Shown piece by piece: positions 58,625 through 64,000 of a stretch of DNA of 64,000 bases. The position numbers and the translations under genes were made by a program. Each line of letters opens with the position of its first letter. The first letter of the stretch is position 1. Below the pieces are notes generated by a model. The model ran no database searches, was not told the origin of the DNA, and was given only the letters and a program-made list of their open reading frames with translations. This DNA comes from Sphingomonas sp. SORGH_AS_0879 (GTDB lineage Bacteria > Pseudomonadota > Alphaproteobacteria > Sphingomonadales > Sphingomonadaceae). Where the stretch lies: assembly GCF_030819175.1 (NCBI RefSeq), contig NZ_JAUTBJ010000002.1, forward strand, positions 568,001 through 632,000, written 5' to 3'.

Positions 58625-59196
58625 TGGCTGGCCGCTCCTCCCTCAAGAGCCTGCCGCCGAGCGTCCTGGATGCCGTGCACGACGCGATCGGGCGCGGCCA
58701 GACGATCGACGATATCTGCGAGCTGCTGCGCGATCTGGGAACCGAGCGGTCGCGCTCGGCGGTGGGGCGCTATGCCAAGGATTTCGCCGAGCTGGCGAAG
58801 CAGCAACGCCGCCTCCAGACCATTTCCCAGGCGTTCGGCAAGGAGTTCGGATCGTCCGACGACCATCAGGTCCGGATGATGAACCAGCTCATGACCAGCG
58901 TCATGATGCGCGCGATCCTGCCGATCGCCAGCGCCGACGAGGACGCGCCCGCCGAGGATGACGAGGACGGCGGCAAGCCGGATATCCTGGCGCTGTCGCG
59001 GCTGGCGAAGGCGGTCAAGGACGTGACCAGCTCGTCCAAGATCGACATCGAGCGCGAGTCGAAGATTCGCGAGGAGGAGGCGCGCCGGACCCGCGAACGC
59101 GCGGCGGCGGAGGCGACCGAGGCGGGCCGCGCGGCGGGCGCCAGCGAGGCGACCCTGGCCGCGATCCGCACCCGCATCCTTGGGTTCGCGGCGTGA
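58624..59196 (+). CDS. Small terminase-like protein (Mu gp27, DUF3486)
   Basis: A 190-residue protein. GRSSLKSLPPSVLDAVHDAIGRGQTIDDICELLRDLGTERSRSAVGRYAKDFAEL is the diagnostic DUF3486 opening; the rest is a Glu/Arg-rich helix pair. In Mu the equivalent protein acts as the small terminase subunit. ATG 58624 is chosen; GTG 58621 would add one residue. It overlaps the large terminase by four bases. Confidence 0.88.
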   Translation: MAGRSSLKSLPPSVLDAVHDAIGRGQTIDDICELLRDLGTERSRSAVGRYAKDFAELAKQQRRLQTISQAFGKEFGSSDDHQVRMMNQLMTSVMMRAILPIASADEDAPAEDDEDGGKPDILALSRLAKAVKDVTSSSKIDIERESKIREEEARRTRERAAAEATEAGRAAGASEATLAAIRTRILGFAA

Positions 59197-60788
59197 CGAC
59201 CGCCGTCCTGCTGCCCTATCAGGTCGAAGCGATCGAACTCAGCCGTGCGAACCCGCTGTTCGCGTCGGAAAAGTCGCGACGCACCGGCCTGACCTATGGC
59301 TTCGCCGCCGACGCGGTGCTGACCGCATCGCCTGCCGAGCGGCCCCAGAACGTCTATTACCTGGCCTACAACAAGGACATGACGCGCGAATTCATCGGCT
59401 ATTGCGCCGATTTCGCCAAGGCGTTCAACGAGGCCGCGACCCAGTCGGACGAGTTTCTGTTCGACGACGGGTCGGAACGCGGCATCCTGTCGCTGCGCAT
59501 CGATTTCCCGTCCGGCAAGTCGATTGTCGCGCTGTCCTCCAAGCCGCGCTCGCTGCGCGGTATGCAGGGCGTCGTCATCATCGACGAAGCCGCGTTCCAC
59601 GACGATTTCTGGGGCGTGCTGAAGGCCGCGCTCGCGCTGCTCATGTGGGGCGGGCGGGTGATCGTCATCTCGACGCACGACGGCGCGGACAATCCCTTCA
59701 ACGAACTGATCGAACAGATCAACGCTGGGAAACGCGCAGGCGTCGTGCAGCGGGTCACGCTCGCCCGCGCCCTGGCGGAGGGGCTGTACAAGCGCATCTG
59801 CCAGCGGACCGGCAAGACGTGGAGTCCGGAGGCCGAGGCCGCCTGGGAAGCCGAGCTGCGCAAGACCTATCAGGACGGCGCGGACGAGGAACTGGACGTC
59901 ATCCCGGCCAAGGGGTCGGGCATCTACCTGCCCGCCGCGACGATCGACGCGTGCATGACGCCCGAACACCGCGTCGTCCGCCTGACCCTGGGCAAGGAAT
60001 GGGACACGGCGGGCGGGCTGCTGGTCGCCGCCGACAGCGCCGATGCGCCGATCGGCGACAATCTGCGCGCCGAGGTCCGCGCCTGGCGCGAAGCCTGGCT
60101 GGCGGAATGGATCGAGCGCGAACTCGCGCCGGTCGTCGCGCTGTTCGATCCGCATCGCCCCAGCTTCTGGGGGCAGGACTTCGCCCGGACCAACGACCTT
60201 TCGACCATCGCGGCGGGGCAGGAGGATGCGGCCTGCGTCCTCCAGAACCGGCTGGGGCTGGAGATGCGCAACGTGCCGTTCTGGGCCCAGTTCGCCATCC
60301 TCTGCTGGCTTTGCGACGCGCTGCCGCTCTGGGCGGCGGGCAAGATGGACGCGCGCGGCAACGGCCAGCAACTTGCCGAGGACATGCAGGAGAAGTTCGG
60401 CGCGGACCGGATCGAGGCGGTCATGGCGACCGAGGCGGTCTATCTCGCCCGGATGCCGCGCATGAAGGCGCGGTTCGAGGACCGGACGATCGCGATCCCG
60501 CGCGACGAGGGCGTCAAGGACGACCTGCGGCAGGTCAAGATGGTGCGCGGCGTGCCCCGGATCGTCGACCGCGTCGCCAGCAAGGAGGACGGCGCGAAGG
60601 GCAAGCGCCACGGCGACTATGCGATCGCGGTCATGAATCTGGTCGGCGCGGCGGACGAGGACGTCCAGCCGGTCGACACCCATGCCGCAGGCCAGCCCCG
60701 GTCGATGGGCGGCGATTACGAGAACACGGAAACCGGCTTCGGCACGGTCCGGCGACGCGACGACTTCGGTCGGGCGGGGGATTGGTGA
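59193..60788 (+). CDS. Large terminase (Mu gp28-like)
   Basis: A 531-residue packaging ATPase/nuclease. ANPLFASEKSRRTGLTYGFAADAV contains the Walker-A-like region typical of Mu gp28 (SRRTGLT). GMQGVVIIDEAAFHDDFWGVL is the Walker B with a catalytic Glu. The nuclease domain begins around GGLLVAADSADAPIGDN and includes GDYAIAVMNLV. It packages headful DNA from the transposed copy. The stop overlaps the portal ATG. Confidence 0.92.
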   Translation: MTTAVLLPYQVEAIELSRANPLFASEKSRRTGLTYGFAADAVLTASPAERPQNVYYLAYNKDMTREFIGYCADFAKAFNEAATQSDEFLFDDGSERGILSLRIDFPSGKSIVALSSKPRSLRGMQGVVIIDEAAFHDDFWGVLKAALALLMWGGRVIVISTHDGADNPFNELIEQINAGKRAGVVQRVTLARALAEGLYKRICQRTGKTWSPEAEAAWEAELRKTYQDGADEELDVIPAKGSGIYLPAATIDACMTPEHRVVRLTLGKEWDTAGGLLVAADSADAPIGDNLRAEVRAWREAWLAEWIERELAPVVALFDPHRPSFWGQDFARTNDLSTIAAGQEDAACVLQNRLGLEMRNVPFWAQFAILCWLCDALPLWAAGKMDARGNGQQLAEDMQEKFGADRIEAVMATEAVYLARMPRMKARFEDRTIAIPRDEGVKDDLRQVKMVRGVPRIVDRVASKEDGAKGKRHGDYAIAVMNLVGAADEDVQPVDTHAAGQPRSMGGDYENTETGFGTVRRRDDFGRAGDW

Positions 60789-62350
60789 TGGCGAAGAAGA
60801 ACAAGCGCGGCGGCGGCAAGGCGGTCGCCCTTCCGGCGGACCTGTCGATGGAAATCGCCTCGACCGGCGACGGGCGCGATATCACGCGGCCATTCGTCCA
60901 GGAACTGCAACAGCCGCGCGACCCCAAGCTGTGGGGTGCGACCGACTGGGGCGTGTACGAGCGCATCCGCAAGGACGATCAGGTCAAGTCCTGCATGGAA
61001 CAGCGCATCCGTGCCGTGGTCAGCCGGGAATGGGACGTGCTGCCCGGCGACGAGGAGGATGCGCGCTCGGTCGAGGCCGCCCAGGCGTTCAAGGAGACGC
61101 TGGAGCGGGTCGGCTGGGACCTCGTCACCGAAAAGATGCTGTGGGCCAGCTTCTACGGCATCTCGGTCGCCGAGCTGAACTGGGGTGCGCTGGACGGCCT
61201 GCTGGATTGGGTGCCGGGCGAGAAATGCCGCGCCATCCATGTCCGCCATGCCCGCCGGTTCCGGTTCGACAGGAACGACCGGTTGCGCCTGCTGACCCGC
61301 GCCGCGCCGCAGGGCGAGCCGGTGCCCGACCGCAAATTCTGGGTCGTCCGCGCGGGCGGCACCGACGACGATCAGGTTTATGGCGAGGGGCTGGCGGAAT
61401 GGCTCTACTGGCCGACGCTGTTCAAGCGGAACGGCGTCCGCTTCTGGAATATCTTCCTCGACAAATTCTCGGTGCCGACCGCCAAGGGCACCTATCCGCG
61501 CGGGTCGACCGCCAAGGACATCGACAAGCTGCTGGCGGCGATCCAGGCGATCGCCAACGACAGCGGCTTCGCGATCCCGGCGGGGATGGACGTCGAGCTG
61601 CTGACGCTCGCCCAGTCGGGCGCGGATTTCGCCGCCGTCTGCCGGTACATGGACGGCTGCATCGCCAAGATCATCCTGTCCCAGACGATGACCACCGACA
61701 ACGGATCGAGCCGCGCCCAGGGCGAGGTTCATGCCGACGTCAAGCTGGAGGTGGTGAAGGCCGACGCGGACATGCTGTCGGACAGCTTCAACGCGGGCCC
61801 TGCGCGCTGGTGGACCGACCTGAATTACGGGCCCGACGTCGCCAGCCCGATGCTGGTCCGCATCGTCGCCGAGGAAGACGACCTGAAGGCGGCGGCGGAC
61901 ACCGACAAGACGCTGGCCGAGCTGGGCTGGGTCCGCACCGACGAGTCGTTCAAGGACCGCTATGGCGATGGCTATGTCCGCAAGGCGGAGACCGCGCCGG
62001 TCGACCGGGGTGGGACGGCTCCCGTACCCGGCGCGCCCCCCGCCGCCAATGACGACGCGGTGCCCGTCGACCCGGCGGTCGCCCTGGCCGAACCCGCCAT
62101 TCGCGCCGATCGCGACGATATCGACGATGCGGTCGACGCGATCATGGCGGACGAGGGCTGGACCGGCGACGCCGCTGCGATGATCGCGCCGCTGGTCGCG
62201 CGGCTCCGGGCGGCGGGCTCGGTCGAGGACGCGATCGCGATGCTGGAAAGCGCCGCCGCCGACCGCGCCGCCGAGCGCCTGGCCGAACGGGTCGCCCGCG
62301 CCAGCTTCGCCGCGCGCGTCCAGGCGCTGACCGGTTCGGAGGCGCATTGA
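60788..62350 (+). CDS. Portal protein (Mu gp29-like, DUF935)
   Basis: A 520-residue portal of DUF935. Motifs include DPKLWGATDWGVYERIRKDDQVKSCMEQRIRAVVSREWDVLPGD, WASFYGISVAELNW, VPGEKCRAIHVRHARRFRFD and KIILSQTMTTDNGSSRAQGEVHADVK. The last 80 residues are Ala/Asp-rich and helical. It forms the channel at the capsid vertex. It lies in the rightward operon far from the leftward capsid gene, which is unusual for Mu-like phages. Confidence 0.93.
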   Translation: MAKKNKRGGGKAVALPADLSMEIASTGDGRDITRPFVQELQQPRDPKLWGATDWGVYERIRKDDQVKSCMEQRIRAVVSREWDVLPGDEEDARSVEAAQAFKETLERVGWDLVTEKMLWASFYGISVAELNWGALDGLLDWVPGEKCRAIHVRHARRFRFDRNDRLRLLTRAAPQGEPVPDRKFWVVRAGGTDDDQVYGEGLAEWLYWPTLFKRNGVRFWNIFLDKFSVPTAKGTYPRGSTAKDIDKLLAAIQAIANDSGFAIPAGMDVELLTLAQSGADFAAVCRYMDGCIAKIILSQTMTTDNGSSRAQGEVHADVKLEVVKADADMLSDSFNAGPARWWTDLNYGPDVASPMLVRIVAEEDDLKAAADTDKTLAELGWVRTDESFKDRYGDGYVRKAETAPVDRGGTAPVPGAPPAANDDAVPVDPAVALAEPAIRADRDDIDDAVDAIMADEGWTGDAAAMIAPLVARLRAAGSVEDAIAMLESAAADRAAERLAERVARASFAARVQALTGSEAH

Positions 62351-62523
62351 TGGCCGACGAGATGGACATCGCCGTCGCGGTGGGGACGCGCGAACTCGAA
62401 CGCCTGATCGCCAATGCGCGCCAGCCGGTGCCGGTCGGCGTGGCTGGGGAATGCCGCGAATGCGGGTGGACCTCGCCCCGACTGGTCGGCGGTCGGTGCG
62501 CGCCGTGCCGGGACGGGCGCTGA
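62350..62523 (+). CDS. Small C4 zinc-finger protein (DksA/TraR-like)
   Basis: A 57-residue protein. Two CxxC pairs (GECRECGW … RCAPCRDG) are at the C-terminus, preceded by a helix (DIAVAVGTRELERLIANAR). Such small TraR/DksA-type zinc fingers are common in Mu-like phages and plasmids, where they act on RNA polymerase. It overlaps the portal stop by one base. Confidence 0.7.
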   Translation: MADEMDIAVAVGTRELERLIANARQPVPVGVAGECRECGWTSPRLVGGRCAPCRDGR

Positions 62524-62525
62524 CC

Positions 62526-62870
62526 ATGGCCGCCCGCTGGGATCGCGACGTGCTGCCGCACATTCCGCCCAAGGACCGCTGCCCGTGCGAGGCGTGCGCG
62601 GCGAAGCGGCGGGCCCGCTGGGCGCGGCTGTCCGACGCCCAGCGCCGCGCGTTGCTGGCCGTCCACCCGACCTCGCCCCGGCACGTCCCCGACGTGCTGC
62701 GGACGGGGGTGCGCTGGCGGACCATTGCAACGCTGTTGCAACGGCATCGCGACCGGCCTGCCCTGATCGAGCAACTGGGCCTGAAGACTTGGTCGCTCAA
62801 CGCCGAGTCGATGCCCTTCCTGCGCCTGTCGCAGGCGGGGGCGGACCTGCTGGATACGGTGCAGCCGTGA
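62526..62870 (+). CDS. Cys-containing phage hypothetical protein (114 aa)
   Basis: A 114-residue protein with an early CPCEACAAKRRARW motif and a basic helical body (VRWRTIATLLQRHRDRPALIEQLGLKTW). The cysteines suggest metal binding. It sits two bases after the zinc-finger gene and overlaps the next by four. Function unknown. Confidence 0.6.
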   Translation: MAARWDRDVLPHIPPKDRCPCEACAAKRRARWARLSDAQRRALLAVHPTSPRHVPDVLRTGVRWRTIATLLQRHRDRPALIEQLGLKTWSLNAESMPFLRLSQAGADLLDTVQP

Positions 62871-63325
62871 CGCGCCGTCCAGCGCCCCGCCGCCAGCGCC
62901 AGCCGGACGACGGTGAAATCGCAGCCGCCTGGGTCCGGCGCGGCATGAGGGATTTGGACGACACCTATCCGTCCGAGGAACGCCGCCCCCTGGGTTGGAT
63001 CGCTCCCAGCCGCGACCGGCCGCCGCCCGAATGCCCGCGCGCCATGGTCCGGTACTGGCTGACCGGCTGGGACCTGCGCGCCGCCGTGCGCCAGCGCTGG
63101 GACGACCAGCTCGACCAGATGAAGGTCCAGCTCGACAAGGCGAAGGCCTTTCTGGACCGGGATTGGAAGCCGGGAACGCTCAAGCGGTCGGATGCGCTGG
63201 CGCTGCGCTTCTACTCGCTGGCGACCGACGATGTCGGCCCCGATTACGCCTGGCGCTGGTTCCAGGACCGCCTCGCCGACGCCCGCGACGAGTATCGCGA
63301 AGCCCAGGCCGAGGGCCGGTTGTGA
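62867..63325 (+). CDS. Phage hypothetical protein (152 aa)
   Basis: A 152-residue charged protein starting with GTG (GTGA overlap). It contains ECPRAMVRYWLTGWDLRAAVRQRWDDQLDQMKVQLDKAKAFLDRDWKPGTLKRSDALALRFYSLATDDVGPDYAWRWFQDRLADARDEYREAQ, a helical region with many Trp. I do not recognise it. Its place after the portal is where Mu has gp30 (gpF-like), but it is far too short. Confidence 0.6.
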   Translation: MTRRPAPRRQRQPDDGEIAAAWVRRGMRDLDDTYPSEERRPLGWIAPSRDRPPPECPRAMVRYWLTGWDLRAAVRQRWDDQLDQMKVQLDKAKAFLDRDWKPGTLKRSDALALRFYSLATDDVGPDYAWRWFQDRLADARDEYREAQAEGRL

Positions 63326-63501
63326 AGCGCAACCCCGGCTTCTGCCCATCCGAGGCGATCGGAAAACGCGTCACCGGCACGCTGCGCAACGGCGAGCGCT
63401 TCGGCCACCCCGGCGGCTGGGCGGCGGATGGCCGCGCCGGTTGCCGCTGGTCGCTGACCGGCCAGCCTCACGACATCGAATTTTATGAGGTTTTGGCGTG
63501 A
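63322..63501 (+). CDS. Small phage protein (59 aa)
   Basis: A 59-residue protein (KRNPGFCPSEAIGKRVTGTLRNGERFGHPGGWAADGRAGCRWSLTGQPHDIEFYEVL) with a small beta-barrel-like pattern. GTG start overlapping the previous stop. Its end overlaps by 19 bases the minus-strand cargo gene beyond, so it is the last rightward gene. Confidence 0.55.
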   Translation: MKRNPGFCPSEAIGKRVTGTLRNGERFGHPGGWAADGRAGCRWSLTGQPHDIEFYEVLA

Positions 63502-64000
63502 AGATTTCGAAGTTTCCGAAGATCCACACAAAGCTGATCTCCTATAGATATGACATCATCGGGCAATGTCGCCAATTGGTGAACTATAAACGCGAGATTG
63601 ATGACGAAATGCTTGAAATCGCGCTCACTGCGTTCAACATTTTTTCTTACTGCAATGATACTTGGTCGTTTTGGCGGATAGAAGCTGTAAACGTCTTTGA
63701 AGACCTGGGAGCTTGTCAAAAATTCACGTCGGTTATCGTCTGTGAGGCCGTTTATGCTAATCAGCCTCTTTACGGAGCCGATATGGGTGTCAATCGCATC
63801 CAGCACCGGTTGCTGCTCTTCCAAGGCAGATATGCGACGCTTTCTTCCTTCAACATAAAGTGCGCCCCAAACCGCACCGGCTGCACCGACGAGAGCACCT
63901 TCAAAGCTCAAGATGTCGCCCGCTTCGACATTGCCCAGAAAGATGGCAACCGAGATCGACACGGCGCTCAGGATAGCCAGTGCCGTAACGCCAATAATTC
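63483..64000 (-). CDS. Membrane protein of unknown function, cut by right edge
   Basis: The frame is open to the right edge, so the start lies outside. At least 171 residues are visible. A first hydrophobic helix (IIGVTALAILSAVSISVAIFL) crosses the GTG at 63962, which is therefore probably not the true start. A second helix (ALVGAAGAVWGALYV) follows. The rest is soluble and helical. GC is clearly below that of the phage operon (below about 50% by eye), so it is cargo at the phage end. No family is recognised. Confidence 0.65.
   Translation of the reverse strand, partial: IIGVTALAILSAVSISVAIFLGNVEAGDILSFEGALVGAAGAVWGALYVEGRKRRISALEEQQPVLDAIDTHIGSVKRLISINGLTDDNRREFLTSSQVFKDVYSFYPPKRPSIIAVRKNVERSERDFKHFVINLAFIVHQLATLPDDVISIGDQLCVDLRKLRNLHAKTS

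Larger units (their letters stand above)
26532..64000. mobile_element. Mu-like transposable prophage, right end outside window
   Basis: The element begins with TG inside the GTA gp10 gene and continues past the right edge. It encodes a DDE MuA-type transposase, MuB, Ner, GemA, Mor, gp27/gp28/gp29-like packaging proteins, an I-type protease, a virion-morphogenesis protein, siphovirus-type tail genes and a lysis cassette. At least 37.5 kb are present. The repressor is central, with early/packaging genes rightward and head/tail/lysis genes leftward. A 5-bp target duplication, expected for Mu-type insertion, would be CCCGA (26527-26531) or close; the partner copy cannot be seen. Confidence 0.9.

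Noticed and set aside
60716..63349. An 877-codon minus-strand frame opposite the portal gene
   Set aside because: It spans several rightward genes with clear families (portal, zinc finger) and has no plausible domain.
63989..64000. CCAATAATTC at the right edge resembling the left-end repeat
   Set aside because: It matches only a short run, is in the same rather than inverted orientation, and lies within a coding frame; too weak to call the right terminus.
1..64000. CRISPR array
   Set aside because: No regularly spaced direct repeats with unique spacers of usual length were seen; the repeats present are palindromic intergenic elements or short operator repeats.

Overview
The window comes from a high-GC alphaproteobacterium, most likely a sphingomonad (Sphingomonas or a close relative). 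The basis is the dense GC-rich coding, GTG and TTG starts, TonB-receptor-led sugar utilisation, small dispersed palindromic repeats of a type common in these genomes, and a gene transfer agent (GTA) head-tail operon typical of Alphaproteobacteria. No database search was possible, so the taxonomy is inference.

Region 1 (1-7.3 kb) is ordinary chromosome: the tail of a flavin-type oxidoreductase, a family-2 glycosyltransferase, a PAP2 phosphatase, a citrate-lyase-beta-like CoA lyase, UDP-glucose 4-epimerase, MsrA, a Sua5/TsaC-type tRNA threonylcarbamoyladenosine enzyme and an arylamine N-acetyltransferase. Region 2 (7.3-19.7 kb) is a carbohydrate utilisation locus: a TonB-dependent receptor, a leftward operon (large secreted clan-A-like glycoside hydrolase, GPH-type sugar symporter, GH31 alpha-xylosidase-like enzyme), a divergent LacI-type regulator with a perfect 16-bp palindrome between them, and a Tat-exported GH127 beta-L-arabinofuranosidase-like enzyme. 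A related palindrome lies upstream of the receptor. The probable substrates are arabinose/xylose-decorated plant glycans. A tRNA-Val (anticodon TAC) follows.

Region 3 (20.1-26.53 kb) is the start of a GTA cluster: small-terminase-like protein, large terminase, portal, small membrane protein, prohead protease, HK97-type capsid, connector, tail terminator, tail tube and gp10 tail chaperone. The gp10 gene is cut after about 70 codons.

Region 4 (26.53 kb to beyond the right edge) is a transposable Mu-like prophage inserted in that gp10 gene. Its left end begins TGTA and carries short repeats expected of transposase sites; the other end is outside the window. The layout is unusual. The repressor and operators sit in the middle (about 51.3 kb). 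The early, regulatory and packaging genes (Ner, MuA, MuB, DnaA-domain-IV-like protein, GemA, Mor, gp27/28/29-like terminase and portal) run rightward. The capsid, tail and lysis genes run leftward. The tail is of siphovirus type: tube, G/GT chaperones with a GGGAAAC slippery site, 1360-aa tape measure, hub and beta-helix spike, with no sheath seen. Lower-GC cargo genes interrupt the phage modules: a Ser/Thr protein kinase, a two-helix membrane protein with a coiled coil beside the repressor, a GrlR-like protein and a membrane protein cut by the right edge. Candidate defence or immunity functions lie among these. MuB carries an apparent +1 frameshift at a CCCC run.

The main discovery is the nesting itself: a transposable phage has inactivated the GTA of its host, and that phage carries a kinase and other cargo of unknown role.
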